64,000 nt of DNA from Sphingomonas sp. OK281 (GTDB lineage Bacteria; Pseudomonadota; Alphaproteobacteria; Sphingomonadales; Sphingomonadaceae), in the NCBI RefSeq assembly GCF_900115295.1, contig NZ_FOVZ01000001.1, positions 434,001 through 498,000 on the forward strand. The letters run 5' to 3'. Shown here piece after piece: positions 18,082 to 27,736 of this stretch (position 1 is the stretch's first letter; each line of letters opens with the position of its first letter). The notes beneath the pieces are model-generated. The model ran no database searches. It was not told the DNA's origin and saw only the letters and a program-made list of their open reading frames with translations. Both the position numbers and the translations under genes were made by a program.

Positions 18082-18955
18082 GGCAACGCTTATAGCCTCG
18101 GGCACGCTGACCGCAGGCGATATTTCGACCGCGATGGACCGCCTGCGCGACGCCGATTGCGCACCGGGCGCGAGCGGCTGGATCGATGAGGGCGACGCGG
18201 CGGATCTGATCTTCGGGATGGCGCCGAACGCGGCTCGGGTCGCGCTCGAGGGTGCGTTCGCGGCAACTGACGTCGTCGTGCAATCGAGCCTGGCGCGCAC
18301 GAAGAGGCTGCTCGTCGCCGACATGGATTCGACGATGATCACCGTCGAATGCATCGACGAACTCGCCGACTATGCTGGTATCAAGCCGCAGATCGCGGAA
18401 ATTACCGAACGCGCCATGCGCGGTGAACTCGATTTCGAGGCGGCGCTCGACGCTCGCGTGGCGCTGTTGAAGGGGCTGGTGGAAAGCGACGTCGAACGCT
18501 GCCTGGCCGAACGCGTGAAGATCATGCCTGGCGCGAAGGCGCTGGTGCGGACGATGCGCGCAAGGGGCGCTTTGGCGGTGCTGGTGTCAGGCGGGTTCAC
18601 GCGGTTTGCCGAGCCGGTGGCGAGGGAGATCGGCTTCGACCGCGCGATCGCCAATGTGCTGGAGATCGAGGGCGGTGTGCTGACGGGGACGGTGACCAAG
18701 CCGATCGTAGGGTCGAATACGAAGTTGACGACGTTACGGGCGGCAATTGCCGAGCGGGGGATCACAGTCGAAGAGTCGCTCGCGGTCGGTGATGGCGCGA
18801 ACGACCTGGCGATGATCGAGGCGGCTGGGCTGGGCGTAGCGTATCATGCCAAGCCGATCGTTGCGGCGGCTGCGGCGGCGCGGATCGATCATGAGGATCT
18901 GACGGCGCTTCTCTACGCGCAGGGTATCGCGAAGCAGCACTGGGTGCTGGACTAG
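18074..18955 (+). CDS. serB: phosphoserine phosphatase
   Basis: Removes phosphate from O-phosphoserine, the last step of serine synthesis. The 293-residue HAD hydrolase has an N-terminal small domain, then LLVADMDSTMITVECIDELAD with the nucleophile Asp in DMDST, LVSGGFTRFA (motif II Ser), a Lys in the NTKLTTL region, and VGDGANDLAMIEAAGLGVAYHAKP (motif III/IV) spread over residues near 235-260. Start ATG 18074 overlaps the divergent miaA start by eight bases, so each gene's initiation region lies in the other. Confidence 0.95.
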   Translation: MFTATLIASGTLTAGDISTAMDRLRDADCAPGASGWIDEGDAADLIFGMAPNAARVALEGAFAATDVVVQSSLARTKRLLVADMDSTMITVECIDELADYAGIKPQIAEITERAMRGELDFEAALDARVALLKGLVESDVERCLAERVKIMPGAKALVRTMRARGALAVLVSGGFTRFAEPVAREIGFDRAIANVLEIEGGVLTGTVTKPIVGSNTKLTTLRAAIAERGITVEESLAVGDGANDLAMIEAAGLGVAYHAKPIVAAAAAARIDHEDLTALLYAQGIAKQHWVLD

Positions 18956-18964
18956 GGTTCTTCA

Positions 18965-19071
18965 CCCCTCCCTGGAAGGGAGGGGCAGGGGGTGGGTCGG
19001 GTTCCGCATGGTTGGACAGTAGTGACTCGAGCCGGCCGACCCACCCCCAACCCCTCCCTTCCAGGGAGGGG
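18965..19071. repeat. palindromic element after serB (family C)
   Basis: CCCCTCCCTGGAAGGGAGGGG followed by CAGGGGGTGGGTCGG on the left, and CCGACCCACCCCCAACCCC then TCCCTTCCAGGGAGGG on the right. The halves are inverted copies about 40 bases apart. It separates convergent genes and may serve as a bidirectional terminator, although without T-runs. Confidence 0.85.
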
Positions 19072-19085
19072 CGCAGAAGTTAGGG

Positions 19086-19568
19086 TCAGGCCTTGGCCAG
19101 CGGCGTGCCGCTCGCCGCGCAGACATACGTCGCAAGCTCTTCGCGCAACGGCAGGCCCTTGATCGGGCGCAGCGGGCCGTCATGCGCTACGTTGGTCTCG
19201 ACCAGCGCCCGGTTCGGGCCGACGCCTAGGACATGGAACAGGCGCTTGCCGCAATCGGTCTCGGTGCGGGCATAGGCGACCTTGCCGTCATGCTCCTGGC
19301 GCAGGATCGCGATGATCGTGCCGCTTGCCGCCTTCCGCTCGCGCAACAGGAAGTGGCGCGACGTCGGATCGGAGGGGGTAGGGATCAGCCTGCCCTTGAC
19401 CGTCAGTTGTTCGGGTTTCGGCACCGCCACGTCGGTCTCCGCAAGGTTGCGCAGCGATACGCCGTTATCCGCCATCGCATCGGTATTATTCGTCGCAGGC
19501 TGCTCGCCGGAACACGCGGCCAACAGCGTTGCGCCGGCAAGTGCCAGCGCCAAGGTCTTCGAAATCAT
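19086..19568 (-). CDS. hypothetical lipoprotein
   Basis: A 160-residue protein with a lipoprotein signal (MISKTLALALAGATLLAAC; lipobox LAAC with Cys at 19). The mature part has an N-terminal flexible Asn/Thr/Ala stretch, then a compact region with two further cysteines, TDCGKRLFHVLGVG and TYVCAASGTPL, which could form a disulfide. I do not recognise the family. It is predicted to be anchored in the periplasm or outer membrane. It is the last of three minus-strand genes encoding exported proteins. Confidence 0.75.
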   Translation of the reverse strand: MISKTLALALAGATLLAACSGEQPATNNTDAMADNGVSLRNLAETDVAVPKPEQLTVKGRLIPTPSDPTSRHFLLRERKAASGTIIAILRQEHDGKVAYARTETDCGKRLFHVLGVGPNRALVETNVAHDGPLRPIKGLPLREELATYVCAASGTPLAKA

Positions 19569-19668
19569 GCATCTAGCTCCCGGTCGATGTCGAAACGAAA
19601 CGACCGGTCCGGCTATTTGATCCCTGCCGCACCGGATCGCTCGTCCGCCGGGCGACGGTCCCGGCCGT

Positions 19669-19878
19669 TCAGCGCGCCTTCTTGTCGGCGCCGCGAGCCG
19701 CTCGCGCCGCGGTTTTCGGAACGACGGCTGGTTCGCAAATGCGACGGGTCGGCTGGCAGGCGATGCCGACCGTCGAGCACCCTTTGACGCTGCCCTCGGT
19801 GGGACATGCGCGACACTGTGGCTTGATCTCGGTGCAGGTCGATGGCGTCGCCACCAACGCCAGGGTCAGGAACAGCAT
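19669..19878 (-). CDS. small cysteine-rich exported protein
   Basis: A 69-residue protein with a short hydrophobic leader (MLFLTLALVATPST) and six cysteines in the next 35 residues (pattern C-x6-C-x2-C-x8-C-x6-C-x6-C), then a basic tail rich in Ala, Arg and Lys. GAGGA lies upstream of the ATG. Even cysteine number and the leader suggest a periplasmic disulfide-bonded peptide. No family is recognised. It follows the SPOR-repeat gene by 36 bases on the same strand, so it may be co-transcribed with it. Confidence 0.55.
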   Translation of the reverse strand: MLFLTLALVATPSTCTEIKPQCRACPTEGSVKGCSTVGIACQPTRRICEPAVVPKTAARAARGADKKAR

Positions 19879-19914
19879 GTGCGCATCCTCATCACGAGTA
19901 TCCGGTGGATCAGC

Positions 19915-20961
19915 TCAGGGCGCGACGATCACGCACGGCACGCCAGCCGCCGAGCAAGCGCGCGTCGCGTCCGCCTTCGAGGCGAAGCCGCCGGCCTGGA
20001 GCCGTGTCACGCTGCCCGCCTTGGCGTAGAAGGGCTGGGCACCGCGCAGCTTGCCGCGAACCTTGTTCCACAGCGTCTCGGCGTTGCCCTGATCGCGGAA
20101 CGCACCGAGTTGCACGCGCCAGTTGCCCGTCGCCCGCGCGGGCTTGGGCTTCGGTGGCGCTGCCTTCACCGTAGCTGGTTTGGATGTCGCGGCCTTGCGA
20201 ACCGGCTCCCGCGTGGGCGCGGGGACCCTGGCAGGCGGCGAACTCGGCGACGGGCGCGGGGGCCGCGGTACCTCGGCCACCCGCGATGCCGGCACGTCGA
20301 CCCGTCCGGCGGATTGGTTGCCGTCCCGCGCCGCCACGCGCGCGCCGCCTCCCCCGACGGTCGAGCGCGGCGGGGCGGCGGGTGTCGCCTGCAACGCATA
20401 TCGCTGCGCCAGCGCCGTGCCCTTCTCGCGATCGGCGGGGGAGATATATTGGTCCATCTGCGCCAGCGTCTGCGAAGCGGATTGCAACCCCGACGCCGAG
20501 GCGCGCGTCATCAGGGCATAGGCGCGCGGGAAATCGCGCGGCACGCCGTCACCGTTGAACAGCATCGTCCCCAGCACCAGCTGCGTCCGCGGTTCGCCAC
20601 GCGCGACCGACTTTTCGAGCCACGGCAGGGCGTCGGTCTTCTTGCCCGCCTGGAACAGCGCGAGTCCGTAATTGTCGCCGGCCTGAAGATGTCCCTGCAA
20701 TGCCGCCTTGCGGAACCAGCTTTCGGCGAGGCCGGAGTCGAGCGGTACGCCGCGCCCAAGCTTGTACGCCTGTGCGAGGTTGAACTGCGCATCGGCATCG
20801 CCGGCGATCGCCAACGGCCGCCATTCGCCGACCGCGCGCGCGTAATCGCCCTTGGCCCAGGCATCGACGCCGCCCTTCACGTCGGCATCGGCAGGGACGG
20901 CGGCAAGCATGCCACTCGCTGCGATCATACTTATCAGAAGCTTACGGCCGACTGTCGTCAT
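19915..20961 (-). CDS. Sel1/TPR-repeat protein with C-terminal SPOR domain
   Basis: The 348-residue product has a signal peptide (MTTVGRKLLISMIAASGMLA, cut near ADA), about four Sel1-like helical repeats (GDADAQFNLAQAYKLGRGVP, then LQGHLQAGDNYGLALFQAGK and TQLVLGTMLFNGDGVPRD), a long Pro/Ala/Lys-rich linker and a final SPOR domain (NWRVQLGAFRDQGNAETLW). SPOR domains bind denuded glycan strands at the septum. ATG 20961 is chosen for the signal peptide; an ATG ten codons earlier has a nearer AAGGA and is possible. It is divergent from the parA-like gene, which is followed by another SPOR-domain gene. Confidence 0.85.
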   Translation of the reverse strand: MTTVGRKLLISMIAASGMLAAVPADADVKGGVDAWAKGDYARAVGEWRPLAIAGDADAQFNLAQAYKLGRGVPLDSGLAESWFRKAALQGHLQAGDNYGLALFQAGKKTDALPWLEKSVARGEPRTQLVLGTMLFNGDGVPRDFPRAYALMTRASASGLQSASQTLAQMDQYISPADREKGTALAQRYALQATPAAPPRSTVGGGGARVAARDGNQSAGRVDVPASRVAEVPRPPRPSPSSPPARVPAPTREPVRKAATSKPATVKAAPPKPKPARATGNWRVQLGAFRDQGNAETLWNKVRGKLRGAQPFYAKAGSVTRLQAGGFASKADATRACSAAGVPCVIVAP

Positions 20962-21154
20962 CGCTCTATCCCATCGTCTCGTCGTCACCATGCCGTCCTT
21001 CGTCGCGCAAGGCAAAGGGCGCGCCGATGCTTTTCCGGCCATCCCGTGTTTTCCAACCGATCTCGCTCGATCATCAACCATTATGACGTCGCGTTAACCG
21101 CTTCTTAGACGTCGGCATGCGACCGCGTTCGCAGATACCGGGGGTCGGGGACTT

Positions 21155-21856
21155 ATGCGCGTTCTAGCGTTTGCATCGCAGAAGGGAGGATCGGGCAAGA
21201 CGACCTTGACGGGTCATCTTGCGGTCCAGGCGGAGCGTTCGGGCCACGGCCCGGTGGTGCTGATCGACATCGATCCGCAGGGGTCGCTGTCCGACTGGTG
21301 GAACGAGCGCACCGCCGAAGAACCCGCCTTTGCGCAGACCACCGTCTCGCGGCTCGCCGCCGATCTCGAGATCCTTCGTCAGCAGGGTTTCAAGCTGGCG
21401 ATGATCGACACGCCGCCCGCGATCACGATGGCGATCCAGAGCGTGATCCAGGTCGCCGAATTGATCGTCGTGCCGACGCGTCCGAGCCCGCACGACCTGC
21501 GCGCGGTCGGCGCTACCGTCGACATGTGCACGCGCGCCGGCAAGCCGCTGGTCTTCGTCGTCAACGCAGCGACACCGAAAGCACGGATCACCGCCGACGC
21601 GACGCTGGCGCTGTCGCAGCACGGCACCGTCGCGCCGATCATCGTCCATCAGCGCACCGACTTCGCCGTGTCGATGATCGACGGGCGGACCGTGATGGAG
21701 CTCGACGCGAAGAGCCGCTCGACCGCCGAGATCGAGGCGCTGTGGACCTATGTCTGCGATCGGCTCGAAAAGAATTTCCGGCGTACCGTGTTCAGCGTGC
21801 CGACCGCGGTCGCGCAGCGTCCGGCAGGCGGCTTCGGCCGTCGGATCGTGGCCTGA
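21155..21856 (+). CDS. ParA-family ATPase
   Basis: A 233-residue P-loop ATPase with the deviant Walker A motif KGGSGKTT near residue 10, Walker A' DIDPQGSLSDWW, and the Walker B-like MIDTPPAIT. It lacks an N-terminal DNA-binding helix-turn-helix domain, as in small chromosomal or plasmid ParA (type Ib), MinD-like or orphan positioning ATPases. No parB gene follows; the next gene encodes a ribbon-helix-helix-like protein, the usual partner type for small ParA proteins. The surrounding SPOR-domain genes suggest a job in placing an envelope or division component rather than plasmid partition. Confidence 0.85.
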   Translation: MRVLAFASQKGGSGKTTLTGHLAVQAERSGHGPVVLIDIDPQGSLSDWWNERTAEEPAFAQTTVSRLAADLEILRQQGFKLAMIDTPPAITMAIQSVIQVAELIVVPTRPSPHDLRAVGATVDMCTRAGKPLVFVVNAATPKARITADATLALSQHGTVAPIIVHQRTDFAVSMIDGRTVMELDAKSRSTAEIEALWTYVCDRLEKNFRRTVFSVPTAVAQRPAGGFGRRIVA

Positions 21857-21859
21857 GCC

Positions 21860-22324
21860 ATGGCGCAGCCGAAGCCATCCCCATTGTCCTCGCTGCTGGC
21901 GCGCAAGGGATCGGCACGTCCGGCGATGCGGCCGCAGGATCTGAGTTCGCCGGCAACGGATCGGGCGGAGGATGGGTCTCTCGACGATCTCGGCTGGAAC
22001 GACCTCGGCGAGTTGGTGCCGCCGGTGCTGGTCGAGCGCCGGTCGTTGAAGGTCGAGATCGAGCGCTCCGTCGAGCGCCTGCCTGTTTCTCCTGCGACCG
22101 TAGCCCGGATCGATCGCAAGCCCGTGGGGAGGACGACACGTTCCAAGGTCGCCTTCACGGTGCGGATTGATGGCGATCAGCATCTGCGACTGCGCCATGT
22201 GGCGGCGATCACGGGAACGTCTTCGCAGCATATCGTCACGCAGGCACTCGACGCCTTCCTGCAAACTCTGCCGGGGGTGGATGCGCATGTCGCGCAGCCA
22301 CGTCTGTCCAAGTCAAAATGTTGA
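21860..22324 (+). CDS. ribbon-helix-helix-like partner of the ParA-family ATPase
   Basis: A 154-residue protein starting three bases after the parA-like stop, with no strong ribosome site of its own, so translation is probably coupled. The N-terminal 100 residues are Pro/Ser/Arg-rich and look disordered, with basic patches (RRSLKVEIERSVERL). Residues about 97-140 follow the ribbon-helix-helix pattern: a beta strand KVAFTVRI, helix DQHLRLRHVAAITG, and helix TSSQHIVTQALDAFLQTL. Such proteins bind DNA as dimers and often carry a basic N-terminal peptide that stimulates ParA ATPase. The function here is inferred from order and fold only. Confidence 0.7.
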   Translation: MAQPKPSPLSSLLARKGSARPAMRPQDLSSPATDRAEDGSLDDLGWNDLGELVPPVLVERRSLKVEIERSVERLPVSPATVARIDRKPVGRTTRSKVAFTVRIDGDQHLRLRHVAAITGTSSQHIVTQALDAFLQTLPGVDAHVAQPRLSKSKC

Positions 22325-22340
22325 AACAGGGATTATCCCG

Positions 22341-23690
22341 ATGAACACGCGCGCACTTCTCCTAGGCGGCATCTCTGCCCTTCTGCTCGGCGGTACGATG
22401 GTCGGCTGTGCGGCTAACGGCGGCGGCATTGCGTCGGCCAGCGACGGTAATGCCGCGCTTGCGGCAAAGGGCGCTGCCGGGGATGCGGGGCGAGCGCAGG
22501 CTGCACTCGCCCGCAACGATGGTCCTGTCGCGATCAGCTATGCGGAGCGCGCGGTGGCTTTGATGCCGCAGCGGGCGGAATATCGGATGCTGCTCGGCCA
22601 GAGCTATCTACAGGGAGGGCGGTTCGCGTCGGCCGCGCACGCGTTCGCCGATACGCTGCAGCTGTCGCCGACCAACGGCAAGGCGGCGCTCGACCTCGCG
22701 CTGTCGCAAGTCGCGATCGGTGACTGGCAGGCAGCACGCCATAGCCTCGAGGCCAACGCCGCGATCATCCCTGCGGTCGATCGTGGGTTGGCATTGTCGC
22801 TGGCTGGGGACACCGCCGGCGGGATCGCGGTCCTGACCGAGGTAGCGCGTTCGCCGGCGACGAATGCGAAGGTTCGCCAAAATCTCGCGCTGAGTTTCGC
22901 GCTGGCGGGTCGGTGGCAGGAGGCGCGCGTGGTCGCGGCGGCGGACATGGCACCGGCGGATGTCGATGGCCGGCTCGAGCAATGGGCGCAGTTCACGCAG
23001 CCGGCCAAGGCATCGGACCAGGTGGCGAGCCTGCTCGGGGTTCGCGCGGTGGCGGACATCGGGCAGCCGGTCGCGCTGGCGTTGAATGCGCCCGCGCCGG
23101 CGGCGCCGGGTGTTCCGGAGCAGGCCTTGGCGGCGGCGGATCCGATCATGACGCCGGTCGACGCCGGGACGGCCGTACGCGCGCCGGTCGCGGTGGCGTC
23201 CGCCTCCGTCGACGGCTTTTCGAAGGTGTCGTTCGGGCCTCGGCAGGAGGTCGTCCAGGCGTTGCCTACGATAATGCTCCGTCCGGCAAGCGGCCCGATC
23301 AAGGTCGCGGCTGCCCCCGTTTCCGCGTCCGCGTCCGCGTCTTCGGGACGCAGCATGGCGACCGCGGCGTATCAGGTGAAGGCACCCGCGAGCGGCAACT
23401 GGTACGTCCAGCTCGGCGCCTTCGAAAGTGCGGGCGTCGCAAAGGATGCCTGGGGACGCGCTTCACGCCGGTTCGTAGTGCTGGCCGGCTACGCTCCGAA
23501 CGGCATGACGTTCAAGGCGAAGGGTGAGGATTTCTACCGCCTGTCGGTCGGCGGATTCAGCCGGTCGGCGGCGGACGCGATGTGCCGCCAGTACCACGCC
23601 AAGGGTGGCACCTGCTTCGTCCGCCAAGGGGCGGGGGATGCGATGGCGCAGTGGTTGCGCAAGCCTGGCATGCAGATGGCGTCGCGCTAA
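22341..23690 (+). CDS. TPR lipoprotein with C-terminal SPOR domain
   Basis: A 449-residue lipoprotein (signal MNTRALLLGGISALLLGG, lipobox MVGC). Residues 50-220 form TPR-like helices (YAERAVALMPQRAEYRMLLG, then AHAFADTLQLSPTNGKAALD), followed by a long Ala/Val/Pro-rich linker, and a SPOR domain from about residue 365 (GNWYVQLGAFESAGVAKDAW to GGTCFVRQG). It starts 16 bases after the RHH gene, so parA-like, RHH and this gene form one operon. The design (repeats, linker, SPOR) mirrors the divergent gene at 19915-20961, but this one is lipid-anchored. Confidence 0.85.
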   Translation: MNTRALLLGGISALLLGGTMVGCAANGGGIASASDGNAALAAKGAAGDAGRAQAALARNDGPVAISYAERAVALMPQRAEYRMLLGQSYLQGGRFASAAHAFADTLQLSPTNGKAALDLALSQVAIGDWQAARHSLEANAAIIPAVDRGLALSLAGDTAGGIAVLTEVARSPATNAKVRQNLALSFALAGRWQEARVVAAADMAPADVDGRLEQWAQFTQPAKASDQVASLLGVRAVADIGQPVALALNAPAPAAPGVPEQALAAADPIMTPVDAGTAVRAPVAVASASVDGFSKVSFGPRQEVVQALPTIMLRPASGPIKVAAAPVSASASASSGRSMATAAYQVKAPASGNWYVQLGAFESAGVAKDAWGRASRRFVVLAGYAPNGMTFKAKGEDFYRLSVGGFSRSAADAMCRQYHAKGGTCFVRQGAGDAMAQWLRKPGMQMASR

Positions 23691-23726
23691 AAGGACGCGG
23701 TGTTCGTCCCACCGCGTCAATAAGCA

Positions 23727-23845
23727 CCACCCCGGCGGAGGCCGGTGCCCAGTTGGGGAACGTCGCTAATCGACGACGGCCCTTCGTTACGCCGGCCTTC
23801 CCAATTGGCCCCCAGCCTCCGCCGGGGTAGCCTCCGCCGGGGTGG
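23727..23845. repeat. palindromic intergenic element, family A copy 2
   Basis: Starts CCACCCCGGCGGAGGCCG and ends CTCCGCCGGGGTGG. The right end is duplicated (CCTCCGCCGGGGTAG then CCTCCGCCGGGGTGG), making this copy about 15 bases longer than the others. The arms are more diverged in the middle. It lies between convergent genes. Confidence 0.8.
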
Positions 23846-23871
23846 TTGGGTTTATAATTGACGCGACGACC

Positions 23872-25092
23872 TCACCGAACCTCGCGGCCACCCTTCCACA
23901 ATCGCAGCACGCGACCCTGCACCGGCAAGCCGTCGAACGGCGTATTCCCTGCTGCGGCAACGAACTCTTCCCCGACGATCTGCCAAGGCGCCTGCTGGTC
24001 GAACAGCATCAGGTCGGCCGGTTTGCCGACCTCCAGCGTCCCCGTATCCAGCCCCAGCACCCGCGCGGGATTACTGGCCAGCAGCGCGAGCAGGCGTTCC
24101 AGCGTCAGCAGTTCATCGCGTACCAGCATCAGTGCGAGCGGCAGCAGCGTCTCCGCACCCGCCATCCCGCTGCTCGAATCGGTGAACGGCAGTCGCTTCT
24201 CCTCGGGTCCGCGCGGCTCGTGCCCGGAACACAGCACGTCGATCGTACCGTCGGCGATAGCCTCGAGCGCGGAGCGACGGTCGCTTTCTGCACGCAACGG
24301 CGGAGACAGCAGCGCGAACGATCGGAAATCACTGACAGCGATTTCCGACAGGTGCAGATGCGCCGGCGTGATCCCGCAAGTGACGGCAACGCCGCGACGC
24401 TTCGCCGCGCGGATCAGGTCGAACCCGGCAGCGGTCGTAACCTGGCGAATGTGGATTTGTGCACCGGTATCCTCGGCGAGCAGCAGGTCGCGCGCGATCG
24501 CCAAGGCTTCGGCTACCGCGGGCGCCGCGGGCAGGCCAAGCCGCGTCGCGGTCTCGCCTTCGGTCGCGACAGCGCCGGCGGTCAGCCCGCCGTCTTCGGC
24601 ATGCGCGATCACCGTCACGTCGAGATCGCGCGCATAGGCGAGCACGCGCCGCATCACGCCGCTGTCGGCGATCCAGTGCTTGCCCGTGCCGACCGCCTTC
24701 GCGCCTGCCGACAGGCAGATCGCCATCTCGGCAAGATCGTGGCCTTCGAGGCCGCGCGTGGCGGCGGCGATCGGGTGGATCCAGAGGTCGGGCTTGCCGA
24801 TCAACGCAGCACGCTGGACGATGCCGGGGTCGTCGAGCACCGGCGACTGGTCTGGCATCAGGCCGATCCGCACGATCCCGCCGGCACGGAAGGCTGCGCG
24901 ATCGACCTTCGCCACGCCGAGATCGACGATCCCGGGCGCGACCGTCTTGCCGCCGCAATCGACGACCGCGGCATCGGACGGAATATCGACGATCCCGGTC
25001 GCGACGATTACCCCGTCGCGGACCAGCACATTACCCTTCGACACGCCGCCGACGGGGCAGGCAAGCGTCGCGTTGGTGAGGGCGAGGATCAT
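23872..25092 (-). CDS. pyrX: non-catalytic dihydroorotase homologue (PyrX/PyrC' type)
   Basis: A 406-residue amidohydrolase-fold protein, next to and overlapping pyrB. Active dihydroorotases have an HxH zinc pair after PGxxD; here the segment reads [13 protein letters not shown], with neither histidine. The substrate-binding NTNP is replaced by DQSP and the catalytic TDHAPH by SGHEPR. HAEDG and the general barrel layout are kept. It should therefore be enzymatically dead. In Pseudomonas such PyrC' proteins form a complex with aspartate carbamoyltransferase and are needed for its assembly. A separate active pyrC is expected elsewhere in the genome. ATG overlaps the pyrB stop (ATGA). Confidence 0.85.
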   Translation of the reverse strand: MILALTNATLACPVGGVSKGNVLVRDGVIVATGIVDIPSDAAVVDCGGKTVAPGIVDLGVAKVDRAAFRAGGIVRIGLMPDQSPVLDDPGIVQRAALIGKPDLWIHPIAAATRGLEGHDLAEMAICLSAGAKAVGTGKHWIADSGVMRRVLAYARDLDVTVIAHAEDGGLTAGAVATEGETATRLGLPAAPAVAEALAIARDLLLAEDTGAQIHIRQVTTAAGFDLIRAAKRRGVAVTCGITPAHLHLSEIAVSDFRSFALLSPPLRAESDRRSALEAIADGTIDVLCSGHEPRGPEEKRLPFTDSSSGMAGAETLLPLALMLVRDELLTLERLLALLASNPARVLGLDTGTLEVGKPADLMLFDQQAPWQIVGEEFVAAAGNTPFDGLPVQGRVLRLWKGGREVR

Positions 25093-26075
25093 GCCCAACC
25101 CTCCACACCGCGTGCTCTTCGGGTCAGCACGTCGAGGCAGGCCATCCGGACGGCAACCCCCATCTCGACCTGTTCGGTGATCGCCGAGCGTGCGTGATCC
25201 GCGACCGCGGAATCGATCTCGACACCGCGGTTCATCGGGCCGGGGTGCATGACCAGCGCATCGGGTGCGGCCTTCGCCAGCCGGTCGAGCGTCAGCCCGT
25301 AGCGCAGACGGTATTCGCGGGTGGAAGGTACGTACGCGCCGTCCATTCGCTCGTTCTGGAGCCGGAGCATCATCACCACGTCCGCACCCTCCAAGGCCTT
25401 GTCGAAATCGGTAAACGCACGCACGCCCATCCGCTCGATCATCGGCGGCATCAGTGTCGAGGGCGCACACACGCGGACCTCGGCGGCGAGCGCGGTGAGT
25501 GCCAGGATGTTCGATCGCGCGACGCGGCTGTGCAGCAGGTCGCCGCAGATCACGACGCGCTGGCCCGCGATCGAGCCTTTCCGCCGCCGGATCGTCAATG
25601 CGTCGAGCAACGCCTGCGTCGGATGCTCGTGCCGCCCGTCGCCCGCGTTCAGCACCGGGCAGTCCACCTTGTCGGCGATCAGCCGTACCGCGCCGCTGGA
25701 CATATGCCGGATCACGATCACGTCGGCGCGCATCGCGTTGAGCGTCATCGCGGTATCGATCAGCGTCTCGCCCTTCTTCACGCTGGACTGCGCGGCGTGC
25801 ATGTTGACGACGTCCGCGCCGAGCCGCTTGCCCGCGATCTCGAACGACAGGAGCGTGCGCGTGCTGTTCTCGAAGAACGCGTTGATCTGGGTAAGGCCGG
25901 CAAGCCGCTTGTCCGGCGTCGCATGCGTCCGGTTCGCGCCGACCCACGTCTCCGCCTCGTCGAGCAGGAACGCGATCTCGTGCGGCTGGAGCCCGTCGAT
26001 ACCGGTGAGATGCCGGTGCGGGAAGACGGCGCCGCCTTCGATGAGGGCGGCGGGGCGGTGATCTGAGTTTCGCAT
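25089..26075 (-). CDS. pyrB: aspartate carbamoyltransferase catalytic subunit
   Basis: Makes carbamoyl-aspartate in pyrimidine synthesis. The 328-residue protein shows the carbamoyl-phosphate motif [25 protein letters not shown], the RHMSSGAV and [13 protein letters not shown] motifs and the aspartate-binding [12 protein letters not shown] near the C-terminus. The length and the linked PyrX place it with the class A ATCases that form dodecamers with inactive dihydroorotase. Upstream, only 119 bases separate it from the divergent membrane-protein gene. Confidence 0.95.
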   Translation of the reverse strand: MRNSDHRPAALIEGGAVFPHRHLTGIDGLQPHEIAFLLDEAETWVGANRTHATPDKRLAGLTQINAFFENSTRTLLSFEIAGKRLGADVVNMHAAQSSVKKGETLIDTAMTLNAMRADVIVIRHMSSGAVRLIADKVDCPVLNAGDGRHEHPTQALLDALTIRRRKGSIAGQRVVICGDLLHSRVARSNILALTALAAEVRVCAPSTLMPPMIERMGVRAFTDFDKALEGADVVMMLRLQNERMDGAYVPSTREYRLRYGLTLDRLAKAAPDALVMHPGPMNRGVEIDSAVADHARSAITEQVEMGVAVRMACLDVLTRRARGVEGWA

Positions 26076-26194
26076 TAAAGCTGCGGGATAGTGGCGCGCG
26101 GGGCAGGGGGCAAGCGTCGCGCGACGCTTCGCCGCAACCGCATGGTTAACCGGAATTTAGCGCGGGCGTGGGATGGCGTTGGCAGACAGGGGCG

Positions 26195-27736
26195 ATGGTA
26201 CAAGATTATATGACGAACGCGAACGATGCTCGGTGGTGGGAAACGCGCGCGTTTGCCGTAGCCCTCGTCCTGCTGTCCGCGGTGCCGTTGTTGTGGCCTG
26301 CGCTGCCTCCGCTCGGCGATCTGCCGGGGCATATGGGGCGCTGGCATATCGCCATGGCGCTGCCGACTTCGCCCGATCTCCAGCGCTTTTACGCGTATGA
26401 TTGGGCGCTGATCCCCAATCTCGGCATGGACCTGCTCGTGCCGGCACTGGCTCGGCTGGTCGGGTTCGAGCCGGCGACCAAGCTGGCGGTGATCGCGATC
26501 CCGATTCTGACCGTCACCGGACTGTTATGGACGGCGCGCGAGGCGCATGGGCGCATACCGCCGACCGCGATCTTCGCGTTGCCGCTCGCCTATGCTTGGC
26601 CGTTCCAGTTAGGATTCGTCAATTTCGCACTGTCGCAGGCGCTCGCGTTGTGCGGACTGGCGCTGTGGATCCGGTTGGGGCGACAGAATCGGCTGATCCT
26701 GCGCGCGATGCTCTTCGTACCGATCGCCTGTGCAGTATGGATATCACACAGCTTCGGCTGGGGTCTGCTGGGACTGATGGCAGCCGGCGCCGACGTCGCG
26801 CGGCTGCGCGCGACAGGCCGTCGCTGGCCCGCGGCGCTCGTCGGTGCGGCAATCCAGTGCCTGTCGATGACCGCACCGCTGTTCGTCATGCTGACGTCCC
26901 TCCAGGGCGGGGCCGGCGCGGCGGGGGGCGGGCTTGATGCCGGCGACTGGTTCAACGCACCGGCAAAGCTGATCTGGCTCGTTTCGCTCTTTCGCGATCG
27001 CTGGCCGTGGTTCGATCTTCTGTCGCTGCTGCCGTTGATCGCCATCCTGTATGGCGGCATGCGGAGCTCCCGCCTGGGTTTCTCGCCGCTGCTGGGCATA
27101 GCTGCGCTGTTGTGTCTCGCAGCGTTCGTCATCCTTCCACGATTGCTGATGGGTGGCGCCTATGTCGACATGCGTATGGCGCCCGCCGCGCTGATGCTGG
27201 GGTTGATCGCGATCGTGCCGCGCGATCCGAAGGTGTCACGCACGCTGGCCGTGGTGGCCACTGCATTCCTGATCATGCGCCTCGCAGGCACGACGCTGAG
27301 CTTTGCCGAGCGCTCGGCCGAACACCAGCGCGAGCTCGCCGCTATCGGAGCCATTCCGCACGGTGCTGCGGTACTCTCGTTGGTTTCCCTGCCATGCGGA
27401 GGCGCTTGGGATGACCTGCGGCGGAATCACCTTCCCGGCATGGCGATCGTCCGACGCGACGTGTTCACCAACGAGCAATGGGCATTGAAGGGGCAGCAAC
27501 TCCTGCGTGTCCGCTACGGGCAGGCGACCCCGTATTTAGCCGATCCGTCGCAGATTGTGTTTCCGAAGCTCTGTCGATCGTTCGGGTCAGACTTCGACGC
27601 GACCATCGCGGGCTTTCCGCGCACCGCCTTCACGCATGTGTGGACGATCGGGTTCGCTCCGGGGGCAGCGAAGGCGCGTGATCTCCGCGTCATCTGGACC
27701 AACGGCGAGTCCACGCTCTACCGGGTCGTGCGCTAG
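26195..27736 (+). CDS. polytopic membrane protein of unknown function
   Basis: About 513 residues with some ten hydrophobic segments (for example [20 protein letters not shown] near the start and [17 protein letters not shown] later) and a soluble C-terminal ~150 residues. The first periplasmic loop has [12 protein letters not shown], an acidic residue placed as in GT-C type glycosyltransferases, so a lipid-linked sugar transferase is possible but not shown. Three starts compete: GTG 26168, ATG 26195 (AGGGG too close) and ATG 26210. Its TAG stop shares a CTAG with the convergent ruvX gene. Confidence 0.7.
   Translation: MVQDYMTNANDARWWETRAFAVALVLLSAVPLLWPALPPLGDLPGHMGRWHIAMALPTSPDLQRFYAYDWALIPNLGMDLLVPALARLVGFEPATKLAVIAIPILTVTGLLWTAREAHGRIPPTAIFALPLAYAWPFQLGFVNFALSQALALCGLALWIRLGRQNRLILRAMLFVPIACAVWISHSFGWGLLGLMAAGADVARLRATGRRWPAALVGAAIQCLSMTAPLFVMLTSLQGGAGAAGGGLDAGDWFNAPAKLIWLVSLFRDRWPWFDLLSLLPLIAILYGGMRSSRLGFSPLLGIAALLCLAAFVILPRLLMGGAYVDMRMAPAALMLGLIAIVPRDPKVSRTLAVVATAFLIMRLAGTTLSFAERSAEHQRELAAIGAIPHGAAVLSLVSLPCGGAWDDLRRNHLPGMAIVRRDVFTNEQWALKGQQLLRVRYGQATPYLADPSQIVFPKLCRSFGSDFDATIAGFPRTAFTHVWTIGFAPGAAKARDLRVIWTNGESTLYRVVR

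Noticed and set aside
21155..22324. ParA/RHH pair as a plasmid partition cassette
   Set aside because: No rep gene, origin, iterons or other plasmid genes nearby; flanking genes are chromosomal core genes.
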